A stretch of DNA of 64,000 bases, taken from Verrucomicrobiaceae bacterium. Its GTDB lineage: Bacteria; Verrucomicrobiota; Verrucomicrobiia; Verrucomicrobiales; Verrucomicrobiaceae. The DNA is taken from contig JAIYDW010000131.1 in the NCBI GenBank assembly GCA_027487315.1, forward strand, positions 1-64,000. Reading direction: 5' to 3'. Below are positions 16,414 to 25,136 of this stretch, piece by piece. Under the pieces are notes generated by a model. The model saw only the letters and a list, made by a program, of their open reading frames with translations. It ran no database searches and had not been told where the DNA came from. Within the stretch, counting starts at the first letter, position 1. Each line of letters starts with the position of its first letter. Made by a program: the position numbers and the translations under genes.

Positions 16414-18090
16414 ATGAAAGCACTCTACACCTTCCTCGTCTTTAGCTCACTTGCGCGTGCTGAAATCATTCAGACAGATCTCTGCATCTACGGTGGCACC
16501 TCTGGAGGGGTTGTGGCAGCGGTGCAGGCGGCACGAATGGGCAGGAATGTCGTGATTGCGGAACCTGGAATGCATCTTGGCGGCATGACGAGCGGCGGTC
16601 TTAGTGCGGTGGACATCGGTGATCCGCGTTCTATCGGCGGCATTGCCCGGGAGTATTTCACTCAGTTGGCTGCCACAGTCGGCGTGACCCTCGCTTGGGA
16701 TCAAGCATTCAAGGGTGATGGCGGCGGTGGCCCGGCCACCGGCGGAGCCTTTGCCATCGAACCGCACAAGGCGGAGCAGGTTTTTACCGATATGGCGAAG
16801 GAGGCAGGTGTGAAGGTGCATTTCGGAGCGCAGCTGGCTTCGGTCGAGAAGGACGGAGCACGCATCACTGAACTTGTCATGAAAAACGGCGACATCTTTC
16901 GCGCAAAGGTCTTCATCGATACGACCTACGAGGGCGATCTGATGGCGAAGGCAGGCGTAAGCTACACGCTTATGCGCGAGGGCAACGCTAAGTATGGTGA
17001 GACGCTAAATGGCATTCACTACACTGAGAAATATCTTCCGCGAACGAACCACCTCAAGCCAGGTTCGCATGGACGCGTGCCGGGAGGGCAGGGCGTTTGG
17101 GATCGAGATTTCCCGCTCGATCCGTATGTGGTGAAAGGCGATCCGAAGAGCGGACTGCTGCCGCTCATCAACGAAGGCGATCCAGGTAAACAGGGTGAGC
17201 CCGCGCCGGGTGTGCAGGCCTATTGCTTCCGGCTTTGCCTTTCCACGAATCCAGCAAATATGATCCCGATCACGGCCCCGTCGGATTACGATCCCAAGCG
17301 CTATGAGATTGTCGCCCGCTTCATTGAAGCCTGCCTCGCCATCGGCGATGACATGGATCTGCGTTGGTTCTCGAAGCACGATCCTCTTCCGAACGACAAG
17401 TGGGATTTTAATACGGCGACCTTCGGGGGCAATCTGCCCGGTGCGAGTCACGGATGGCCGGAGGCGAACTATACCGACCGCCAAAAAATCGCCAAAGAGC
17501 ATGAGAATTACCATCGCGGCCTGCTGCACTTTCTCGCTACTGATCCACGCGTACCGGAAAAGGTGCGAAAGGACATGCAGCGCTTTGGTTTGCCGAAGGA
17601 CGAGTTCACCGACAACGGCGGCTGGCCACACCAAATTTATGTGCGCCAGGCACGGCGCATGGTCAGTGACTTTGTGATGACCGAAAATCACACTTTTGGC
17701 CGACAGCCGGTGGCGAAATCTGTCGGCCTCGGCAGTTATGGTACCGACGTGCATGAGATTCGCCGCATCGTGAAGGACGGCGTGGTCGCTCGCGAGGGCA
17801 AGGTGGCCTCTGGTCGTGATGGTGCGCCACCTTATGCTGTTGGTTACGATTCCATCGTGCCAAAGCGGAGCGAATGCGAGAATCTATTCGTCACCTTCGC
17901 CCTGAGCAGCAGCCACATCGCCTTTGCCAGCATCCGCATGGAGCCGGTCTTTATGGTTACAAGCCAAAGTGCTGCCGCTGCTGCTGTGTTCGCTATGGAT
18001 AACAATCAAGCAGTCCAGGACTTGGACTATGAGACTCTCAAAACCCATCTACTCAAGCACAAACAAATGCTCGAATGGCCACCCCAATAG
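16414..18090 (+). CDS. Exported FAD-dependent oxidoreductase (FAD_oxidored, PF12831-like)
   Basis: 558 residues with a short signal-like start (MKALYTFLVFSSLARAE). The dinucleotide-binding loop YGGTSGGVVAAVQAARMG is at ~25-42 and is followed by HLGGMTSGG, the mark of this family; DTTYEGDLMAKAG and IYVRQARRMV are further family motifs and the C-terminus has SSSHIAFASIRMEP. Members probably oxidise a sugar or polyol hydroxyl with bound FAD; none of the well-known ones fixes the substrate here. It is 9 bp after the hydrolase and 38 bp before the fusion gene, whose C-terminal half is related. Confidence 0.85.
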   Translation: MKALYTFLVFSSLARAEIIQTDLCIYGGTSGGVVAAVQAARMGRNVVIAEPGMHLGGMTSGGLSAVDIGDPRSIGGIAREYFTQLAATVGVTLAWDQAFKGDGGGGPATGGAFAIEPHKAEQVFTDMAKEAGVKVHFGAQLASVEKDGARITELVMKNGDIFRAKVFIDTTYEGDLMAKAGVSYTLMREGNAKYGETLNGIHYTEKYLPRTNHLKPGSHGRVPGGQGVWDRDFPLDPYVVKGDPKSGLLPLINEGDPGKQGEPAPGVQAYCFRLCLSTNPANMIPITAPSDYDPKRYEIVARFIEACLAIGDDMDLRWFSKHDPLPNDKWDFNTATFGGNLPGASHGWPEANYTDRQKIAKEHENYHRGLLHFLATDPRVPEKVRKDMQRFGLPKDEFTDNGGWPHQIYVRQARRMVSDFVMTENHTFGRQPVAKSVGLGSYGTDVHEIRRIVKDGVVAREGKVASGRDGAPPYAVGYDSIVPKRSECENLFVTFALSSSHIAFASIRMEPVFMVTSQSAAAAAVFAMDNNQAVQDLDYETLKTHLLKHKQMLEWPPQ

Positions 18091-18111
18091 ATTCGATTGG
18101 CAATCGAATCT
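18089..18111. repeat. Perfect 10-bp inverted repeat between two cluster genes
   Basis: AGATTCGATT-GGC-AATCGAATCT starts inside the stop codon of the FAD oxidoreductase and occupies most of the 38-bp gap to the fusion gene. No T-tract follows, so read-through is expected. It could be an mRNA processing or stability hairpin that separates expression of the two genes, or a protein-binding palindrome. Confidence 0.5.
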
Positions 18112-18128
18112 GAAATCCAACTTTATCC

Positions 18129-21100
18129 ATGCAACCTCGCATTTTCCCGCCCTTTGTGTTGTTCTGTGTGGTTGGTGGATATCTTCAGGCTGCACCGTTT
18201 CCAGTTGTCGACCTTTCACAAGACACCGCACGCCAAGTCATTATCTCACAAGGCACCGAGAGGGTCTATCAAGGTCATCCGACCACGCTACTGCTGCCGG
18301 ATGGCAAAACGATGTTCTGCGTGTGGACGCATGGGCATGGTGGCACGGCGGGGCCGATGAAGAGAAGCGATGATGGCGGTAAGACGTGGAGCGAGGAACT
18401 GCCGGTGCCGGAGAACTGGTGGAAAGTCAAGAACTGCCCCGCCATTTATCGCCTCACCGACCCTATAGGGGTGTCGCGACTCATCGTGTACGCTGGTCAG
18501 GGGCCGGATGGCATGATGCAACAGGCAGTCTCCAGCGATGAAGGCAAAACGTGGTCGCCGATGCAAAGCAACGGCCTCGTATGCGTCATGCCCTTCTGCA
18601 CGATCATGCCGGTGGAGGGTGGAAAGAAGCTCATCGGCCTTACCAACATCCGTCGCCCAGGCGAGACGAAGGATAGGCTCTCCAACGTCGTCACTCAGAG
18701 CGAATCGACCGACGGAGGCCTGACGTGGAGTTCGTGGCGTGTGCTCGTTGATCTTGGCGATTTGAAGCCCTGCGAGCCGGAGGTCCTGCGTTCGCCGGAT
18801 GGGAGGCAACTGCTCTGCCTCATCCGCGAAAACATTCGCAGCCAGCCCGCGCACTTCATCACGAGCGATGACGAGGGCAAGACTTGGTCTGTAGTGAAGG
18901 CGCTGCCGCCGGGGCTGTATGGCGACCGGCACAAGCACGTTTATCTGCCTGATGGTAGGCTCGTCATCGCCTTTCGCGACATGGGCGAGGACAGCCCCAC
19001 GCGCACTCATTTCGTAGCATGGGTCGGTCGTTACGATGACATCGTCAGTGGCAAGGATGGCGAGTACAAAATCAAGCTGATGCACAGCCACAAAGGCAGC
19101 GATTGCGGTTATCCGGGCCTTGAACTGTTGCCGGACGGCACCATCGTTGCGACGACTTACATCAAGTATCGCCCCGGTGTGGAGCAGAACTCGGTGGTGA
19201 GCACGCGCTTCACGATCACGGAGACGGACAAGGCGGAAAAGACGAGCAACGCGACAGCTGAACGCAAAACAGCGGGCATCGTGCTCGATGACGAAGCAGC
19301 GGAATTCACCGGCGCATGGAAGATGAGCGATAAACACACCCCGCTCGTTGGTTCGTCGTATCGTCATGATGATCGCGCGAAGAAATCGGATGTGCTGGCG
19401 AAATTCACGCCTGAGATCCCGGCAGATGGCAAATACGAGGTGCGGTTGCTTTATATTCATGCCTCGAATCGTGCGCACAAGGCACAGATCACGATTCGCA
19501 GTGCCGATGGCGATGAAGTGATCATGCAGAACCAACGTGAAGCATGTCTTGAGGACGGTATCCCGCGTTCGCTCGGCGTGTTTGCCTTCGTGAAGGGTAA
19601 AACGGGCACCATCGAGATCTCCAATGTGGGCGCGGACGGCTATGTCGTCGTCGATGGCCTGCAAATCGTTCCGGAGGCCGAGGCTATCGTTGAGCGCAAC
19701 ACTCGCGCCGACGCTGGCTTTCCAGTGAAAAAGAGCGCCGCTCCTGTGCCGGTGAAGATTCCTCCACCTATGATGCTGAAGAGCGCCGCGAAAGCGCAGG
19801 ACGTGGATGGAAAGTCCTATGATCTCGTCGTCATCGGCGGCACGCCGGGAGGCATCGCTTGCGCGGTGCGTGCGGCTCGTGAAGGCTTGAATGTTCTGCT
19901 TGTGAATCACACGCAGCACCTCGGCGGCTTTATCACGAGCGGTGCGGGCGGCTGGGAGGCTCCGTATGATGGCCCGCGCTCGCCGATCTACGGTGAGATG
20001 ATTACCGGCGCCGCGAAATATTACGCGAAGACTTACGGAGAAAATTCGCCGCAGCACCTCGCCTCGATGCCGAGCAAGACCAGCCGAGCGCATATTGACC
20101 GTCCGAAAATTGAGCCGCGCATCGCGGAGTTGCTTTTCAATGAGATGGTCGAGAAGGAGAAGACGCTCACCGTCTTGCTCGGTCACATCGTCACCAAAGC
20201 AGAGCGTGAGGGCGCTTTGATCAAAAATGTAACGCTCAAGCCGATGCATGGGGACAGCGCTATCAACGTCATCGGCAAGGTCTTTGCCGATGGCATGTAT
20301 GAAGGGGACCTCATGGCCGTTGCAGGCGTCAAAACCCAAATCGGACGCGAATCCCGTGCGCAATACGGTGAGAAGCACGCGGGTGTCATCTACACCCAAG
20401 AACGGCACAAAGAAACCGGCCAGCGAGGCTTCCCAAAAGCCGCCGACGAAGGCTCATTAAGTATCCGGTACAACAGCCACGCCACCGCCGAGATCGTGGA
20501 AGGACCCAACAGCGGGGAGGCCGATGGCAGTGTGATGGCCTACAACTACCGGCTCATCCTCACACGTGATCCAGGGAATAAGATCATGTTGTCAAAGCCT
20601 GCGAACTTCGATCCCGTCATCGCTAAGCAAGCCATCGGCGGAGGATTTGTGCCAAACCTGCCAAACGGCAAGGTCGCGTGGAATGGCGGCCGCCTCATCG
20701 GTCCTCAGAATGAGTATCCCTCTGCCGACTGGCCCCAGCGCGAGGCGATTTCCAAGGGCTACCTCGATGCCATGCTCATGCGCCTCTGGTGGATGCAAAA
20801 CGACCCCGATGCACCGGAGCGCGAGCGCAAACAGTTCGAGAACTTCGGACTCGCTGCCGATGAGTTCCCCGACAACAACCACGCACCATATGAAATCTAC
20901 GTTCGCGAAGCGCGGCGGCTCGTCGGGCGCTACGTCTTCAAAGAGCAGGACAACGTCATCGCCGAAGGTATCGCCCGCACACCGATCCACCCCGACAGCA
21001 TCGCCATGACCGACTGGCCTGTCGATTCAGTCGCTTGCCTCCCGCGAAAAGCGCCTGGCGGCAACACGGACGGCATCCTCTTCCTCGGTGAAGAATCTCG

Positions 21101-21629
21101 TCCCGCGCAGGTGCCGTATCGAAGCATCCTCGCGAACGAGATCGAGAATCTTCTTGTCCCCGTTGCGATCAGCGCCTCGCACGTTGGCTGGGGCAGTATC
21201 CGACTTGAGCCCACTTGGATGCAGCTCGGTGAAAGTGCTGGCCACGCCGCCGCGCTGGCTGTAAAAGAAAAAATAACGCCTTCAAACCTCGATCCCGACC
21301 TTTTGATCCGAAAACTGGCAGCCAGCCGCCTGTTGATCAGTTTCTTCAATGATGTCGATATCAGCGCCGATGATCCCCATGTCTCCGCAGCGCAGTATTT
21401 TGGCACGAAGGGTTTCATTGCAAGCTACGATGCCAAACTTGGCGCACCTTTGACTCAAAAGTTGAGCCGTATCTGGTTGGAGGCTTTTAAAGAACTGCAA
21501 ATCGCCGAATTTGATCCGATGGAGCTTGCCGCCAAGGTCCAGGCGGCAGATGAAGAAGGCGGCTCGATAATCGACCTCACACGAGGTGAAGCGTTGTTTG
21601 AGATGTGGAACCATCTGAAAGCCAAGTAA
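18129..21629 (+). CDS. Three-domain fusion: sialidase-like propeller, beta-sandwich, FAD-dependent oxidoreductase
   Basis: 1166 residues with a signal-like N-terminus. Residues ~25-375 form a BNR/sialidase-type propeller with Asp boxes SDDGGKTW, SSDEGKTW, STDGGLTW and SDDEGKTW, but without the [FY]RIP arginine (YQGHP instead). Residues ~382-515 are a beta-sandwich like the golvesin/xanthan-lyase C-terminal domain. Residues ~563-1100 are a PF12831-type FAD oxidoreductase: DLVVIGGTPGGIACAVRAA, HLGGFITSG, DGMYEGDLMAVAG, IYVREARRLVG and SASHVGWGSIRLEP. The reading frame is continuous, so the fusion is real unless the assembly is wrong. It suggests coupled recognition or cleavage and oxidation of one glycan. 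It is followed after 3 bp by the beta-helix gene. Confidence 0.85.
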   Translation: MQPRIFPPFVLFCVVGGYLQAAPFPVVDLSQDTARQVIISQGTERVYQGHPTTLLLPDGKTMFCVWTHGHGGTAGPMKRSDDGGKTWSEELPVPENWWKVKNCPAIYRLTDPIGVSRLIVYAGQGPDGMMQQAVSSDEGKTWSPMQSNGLVCVMPFCTIMPVEGGKKLIGLTNIRRPGETKDRLSNVVTQSESTDGGLTWSSWRVLVDLGDLKPCEPEVLRSPDGRQLLCLIRENIRSQPAHFITSDDEGKTWSVVKALPPGLYGDRHKHVYLPDGRLVIAFRDMGEDSPTRTHFVAWVGRYDDIVSGKDGEYKIKLMHSHKGSDCGYPGLELLPDGTIVATTYIKYRPGVEQNSVVSTRFTITETDKAEKTSNATAERKTAGIVLDDEAAEFTGAWKMSDKHTPLVGSSYRHDDRAKKSDVLAKFTPEIPADGKYEVRLLYIHASNRAHKAQITIRSADGDEVIMQNQREACLEDGIPRSLGVFAFVKGKTGTIEISNVGADGYVVVDGLQIVPEAEAIVERNTRADAGFPVKKSAAPVPVKIPPPMMLKSAAKAQDVDGKSYDLVVIGGTPGGIACAVRAAREGLNVLLVNHTQHLGGFITSGAGGWEAPYDGPRSPIYGEMITGAAKYYAKTYGENSPQHLASMPSKTSRAHIDRPKIEPRIAELLFNEMVEKEKTLTVLLGHIVTKAEREGALIKNVTLKPMHGDSAINVIGKVFADGMYEGDLMAVAGVKTQIGRESRAQYGEKHAGVIYTQERHKETGQRGFPKAADEGSLSIRYNSHATAEIVEGPNSGEADGSVMAYNYRLILTRDPGNKIMLSKPANFDPVIAKQAIGGGFVPNLPNGKVAWNGGRLIGPQNEYPSADWPQREAISKGYLDAMLMRLWWMQNDPDAPERERKQFENFGLAADEFPDNNHAPYEIYVREARRLVGRYVFKEQDNVIAEGIARTPIHPDSIAMTDWPVDSVACLPRKAPGGNTDGILFLGEESRPAQVPYRSILANEIENLLVPVAISASHVGWGSIRLEPTWMQLGESAGHAAALAVKEKITPSNLDPDLLIRKLAASRLLISFFNDVDISADDPHVSAAQYFGTKGFIASYDAKLGAPLTQKLSRIWLEAFKELQIAEFDPMELAAKVQAADEEGGSIIDLTRGEALFEMWNHLKAK

Positions 21630-21632
21630 ATC

Positions 21633-23120
21633 ATGAAACAAGTCCTCATCTTCATCGCTTTTTCCATCATCCAGGCTCATGCCGCTGGCCCGGTGGATCC
21701 CGGAAAAGCCACTGCGCAGGCAACGGGTGGATTTGAAGTGCGGGTTCCCGCGCCTGGACCGGAAGTCATTGCTGACGAGGTTCTTCAGCAGGCGATTGAT
21801 CAGGCGGCATCTGCAGGCGGTGGCGTGGTGCTGTTGGGTGCGGGGGACTTCAAACTTTCGCGCCATTCGGACGATGAAACCGTCGTGATCAAGAGCGGCG
21901 TGACGTTGCGTGGTCAGGGATATGCAACGCACCTTTATTTGGACCCGAAAACACCACCCAATGATCTGCGTTACTTCCCGGTGCGCATCGGCACGGCAGT
22001 GGTTCCGGCACATAATGTGGTCATTGAGCACCTGCGCTACACCGGCCATGACACGGCCATCGGCGGTGGCTCCATCATGGGCTTCAATGCACGTTTGGAT
22101 GAGAAGGAATCGCTCCTATTGTCGTGCGACAACATAACTGTTCACCATTGCTGGATCTATGATGCCAAGCAGGCGGTGGGCTGCACCAAGCCGGCCACCG
22201 CCATGTATTTAGCCAAGCATGTCATCCCTGCCGAGGAGGCAAAGGCGGCGGCAGCCGATCAAGAAAAGACGCGCACCGGTTACTTCGACGCCGACCGCAT
22301 GGCCACGCAGTTCAAAAACTGGCAGGTGCATCACAACTACATCGAGACCTGCGGCAACAAGGCGGTCGAATTGGCCGAGTGCAATGGCGGCCTCATTGCG
22401 GACAATCACATCGTCAATGTGGTGGACGGACCGCAAGTGATCTTTGGCAGCCGTAATGTGCAGATTCGCGACAACATCGTCCATTTTACCCGGACGGGCA
22501 TCAACATCACCGAGGGCTCGCATCACATCCGCATCAGCGGCAATCTTGTGGAGCCGATGCCGGAGGTGTCCAAGAAGGCGGTGCTGCCATGCCTGATCTT
22601 CCGAACGGAGCCGCTGCCCTTGCACTCGACAATCAGCGATGTGGTGGTCACTGGGAATATCTTTCGCAACCAGCACACCCATGGCAGATGCACCGTCAGG
22701 TTCGTGACTCGCCCGGAAGCGCTTTCCTGCGTGTATGAGAGCATTGCTTTCTCGGGAAATGTCTTCGATGGGGATGTTCAGTTTTACGATGTTCGCACCT
22801 CAGGCAAGACGAGCATCCGGGACATCGTCTTTGCGGACAATATCTGCGAGGGGGCGCTGCTCTCCGAACCCATGGAGACGATGGCTTCAAGCCATATCGT
22901 GGTGCGTGGAAACATGCTGCGTCAGGCTGGGAACATGATGTTAAAGGCAAGTAACTGGATCTGGAACAGCAACACCCATGTCAACGGCACACTCGAAGTC
23001 GCCCCTGGTGCCAAGGCAAACATTATCCGCGAGAATGTGACCGCCGCTCCCGTCACTGACAAAGGCACGGACAATGTGCTGACCGGCAATGTCGTGATGA
23101 AGAAAATCCAGGTGCCATGA
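21633..23120 (+). CDS. Exported right-handed parallel beta-helix protein
   Basis: 495 residues with signal peptide MKQVLIFIAFSIIQAHA. The body has the short repeated turns typical of pectate-lyase-like or NosD-type helices, such as NVVIEHLRYTG, NITVHHCWIYD, GLIADNHIVNV and NVQIRDNIVHF. Such proteins bind or cleave acidic polysaccharides; no lyase signature is certain. It begins 3 bp after the fusion gene, so it belongs to the same transcript, and it is the last gene before a 350-bp gap. Confidence 0.8.
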   Translation: MKQVLIFIAFSIIQAHAAGPVDPGKATAQATGGFEVRVPAPGPEVIADEVLQQAIDQAASAGGGVVLLGAGDFKLSRHSDDETVVIKSGVTLRGQGYATHLYLDPKTPPNDLRYFPVRIGTAVVPAHNVVIEHLRYTGHDTAIGGGSIMGFNARLDEKESLLLSCDNITVHHCWIYDAKQAVGCTKPATAMYLAKHVIPAEEAKAAAADQEKTRTGYFDADRMATQFKNWQVHHNYIETCGNKAVELAECNGGLIADNHIVNVVDGPQVIFGSRNVQIRDNIVHFTRTGINITEGSHHIRISGNLVEPMPEVSKKAVLPCLIFRTEPLPLHSTISDVVVTGNIFRNQHTHGRCTVRFVTRPEALSCVYESIAFSGNVFDGDVQFYDVRTSGKTSIRDIVFADNICEGALLSEPMETMASSHIVVRGNMLRQAGNMMLKASNWIWNSNTHVNGTLEVAPGAKANIIRENVTAAPVTDKGTDNVLTGNVVMKKIQVP

Positions 23121-23239
23121 ATTGCCCTCCGGTGCCAAAAACAGACGCATAAGCCTGAGTTGTGTCTTGCAGCTTGAGCCCTTTTTGTTTTCTCAAACGG
23201 CCGACAGCGCCTTCTCTCAAAAAGTGAGAAAAGCAACTC

Positions 23240-23416
23240 TTGGTGGACGACCTGATGACCCGCACCAAACTGCAGATCACACGTGTCGTGTATCCAGCCG
23301 GAAAGCTTGATTAGCCCGTTCTCACCGCCGTGGATGACGCCAAGCTTCAGCACCTCAAGAACAAGTTCGGGTTCACCAATAAGAGGGCAATCGTTCAGGG
23401 ATCCGATTTCAGCTGA
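23240..23416 (+). pseudogene. Possible decayed short reading frame
   Basis: In the gap between the beta-helix gene and the O-acetylesterase one frame reads as a protein-like segment (LVDDLMTRTKLQITRVVY...), hits TAG at 23312, and continues in the same frame with PVLTAVDDAKLQHLKNKFGF up to TGA at 23414. The codon usage resembles the neighbours. It may be the remnant of a lost gene with one nonsense mutation, but no family is recognised and chance cannot be ruled out. Confidence 0.25.
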
Positions 23417-23420
23417 AATC
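23405..23420. promoter_or_regulatory. Perfect 16-bp palindrome upstream of the O-acetylesterase gene
   Basis: GATTTCAGCTGAAATC is self-complementary over all 16 bases and ends 50 bp before ATG 23471. It sits in the only long gap (350 bp) inside the cluster, where a second promoter would be expected. It differs from the palindrome at 11058, so another regulator would be involved. Confidence 0.4.
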
Positions 23421-23470
23421 CAGCTGCAGTCCGCGCGTTTCACTAACTTGTGATAACCACCACTGACCCG

Positions 23471-25018
23471 ATGCCAAATAGATTCACTCTGCTCCTCGCC
23501 GCCATGCTGCTTGTGCCGCTGGCTGCACTTCATGCCGCTGACTTCCGTCCCGCCTCGGCGCTCTCGGATCACATGGTGCTTCAGCGGGAGAAGCCGATCG
23601 CAGTTTGGGGTTGGGCGGATGCCGGTGAGACGGTGACGGTTGCTTTTGCAGGTCAGTCAAAGTCGGCCACGGCGGGCGCGGATGGCAAGTGGTCGCTCAA
23701 GCTGGATGCGCTCGCTGCGAGTGCTGAATCTCGAACGCTCGTCGTCACAGGGAAGGATGGGCACAAGGTTGAAGTGGTGGATGTGCTGGTGGGTGAGGTG
23801 TGGCTCGGTTCCGGGCAGTCCAACATGGCGATGACTGTGGCGGGTTGTTACCTCTTCAATCTCGAGAAGACCGCTGCGACGTATCCGCTCATCCGCCACT
23901 ACCGTGAAAGCTCCGGCCCGTCCGAGAAGCCGCAGGCTGAGGGCAGAGGCTCGTGGCAGCTTTGCACACCGGACAACGTCGGGGGGTTCTCGGCGGTGCT
24001 TTATTTCTTTGGTCGTGAGATTCATCGGGAAGTCGGCGTGCCTGTCGGCCTCATTAATACCTCTGTCGGTGGCACGCCCATCGAATCCTGGGTGGCTGCG
24101 GACGTGCAGTCGTCCGATCCTGAGACGAAAGCGAACTACGACACGCGGCTTGATGCCTTTTTGAAGTTCGATCCTGTGACGGCTCCCGCGTTGCACCAAA
24201 AGCAGCTCGCTATTTGGAAAGCCGCGTCGGAGAAGGCCAAAGTCAACGGCACGCCCTTTGTCGTTCCTGCGCCGAAGGACCCGCTCGCCATGCACAAGCT
24301 TAAAGGTGGCCCGGCGGGCCTCTACAATGGCAAGGTCGTCAATCTGGCGCCCTACACCCTGCGCGGCATGCTTTGGTATCAAGGGGAGGGCAATGCAGGA
24401 AAGCCGGAGCTTTATCACAAGCAACTCACGCAGCTCGTTACAAGCTGGCGGGTGCTGTGGCAGGAAGAGGTGCCCTTCGCCTGGGTGCAGCTGCCTAACT
24501 ACACAGCGCCCGGTGAAAGCTGGCCGCGCGTGCGTGAATCCATGTTGAAAACCCTCGCTTTACCGAAGACCGGCATGGCCATCACGATCGACCTCGGCGA
24601 CGCGAAGGACATTCACCCGAAGAACAAGCAAGATGTTGGCAAGCGCCTTTCTTACTGGGCGCTAGGCACGGTCTATGGCAAAAAGGTTGCCGCGACCAGT
24701 GGTCCGCTGCCTGCTGGTGCGACGAATCTTGGCAATGCCATCACCGTGAGCTTCAAGCACACTGAGGGTGGCTTGAAGTCCATCAATGGCGGCCCGCTCA
24801 CGGGTTTTCAGATTGCCGCCGCTGATCAACGGTGGAAGCCTGCTGAAGCTAAGATCGTCGGCGAGACGGTTGTTGTGACCAGCTCCGAAGTTGCGCAGCC
24901 CGTGGCGGTGCGCTATGCCTGGAAAGACTTGCCCGACTGCAGCCTTGCCAATGGCGCCGGATTGCCTGCGTCGCCTTTCCGAACGGATGACTGGCCGGTG
25001 CCCGTGGTGAAGAAGTGA
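23471..25018 (+). CDS. Exported sialate O-acetylesterase (SGNH hydrolase)
   Basis: 515 residues from ATG 23471; an in-frame GTG at 23450 would put residues before the signal peptide MPNRFTLLLAAMLLVPLAALHA. The domains are an N-terminal Ig-like part (~25-105), then an SGNH-type esterase with nucleophile Ser117 in GSGQSNM, the block WYQGEGN, and the catalytic His of DAKDIHPKNK. Removes O-acetyl groups from sialic acids so that sialidase and lyase can act. Start of the second half of the cluster, after a 350-bp gap holding a palindrome. Confidence 0.92.
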   Translation: MPNRFTLLLAAMLLVPLAALHAADFRPASALSDHMVLQREKPIAVWGWADAGETVTVAFAGQSKSATAGADGKWSLKLDALAASAESRTLVVTGKDGHKVEVVDVLVGEVWLGSGQSNMAMTVAGCYLFNLEKTAATYPLIRHYRESSGPSEKPQAEGRGSWQLCTPDNVGGFSAVLYFFGREIHREVGVPVGLINTSVGGTPIESWVAADVQSSDPETKANYDTRLDAFLKFDPVTAPALHQKQLAIWKAASEKAKVNGTPFVVPAPKDPLAMHKLKGGPAGLYNGKVVNLAPYTLRGMLWYQGEGNAGKPELYHKQLTQLVTSWRVLWQEEVPFAWVQLPNYTAPGESWPRVRESMLKTLALPKTGMAITIDLGDAKDIHPKNKQDVGKRLSYWALGTVYGKKVAATSGPLPAGATNLGNAITVSFKHTEGGLKSINGGPLTGFQIAAADQRWKPAEAKIVGETVVVTSSEVAQPVAVRYAWKDLPDCSLANGAGLPASPFRTDDWPVPVVKK

Positions 25019-25136
25019 GTCTGAAGCGCCCTTGGAATCACTGTGCTAGATCGCTATGGAATTAGACGCAGGTTTTGCCGAAAAGCACCCGCGCCCTGGC
25101 CGTACGATCATTCGTTTTGATAAAGCCTCCGATCAA

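Noticed and set aside
18288-20408. A 706-codon open frame on the minus strand opposite the fusion gene
   Set aside because: Arg/His-rich translation without family features; it mirrors the codon pattern of the well-supported fusion gene on the other strand.
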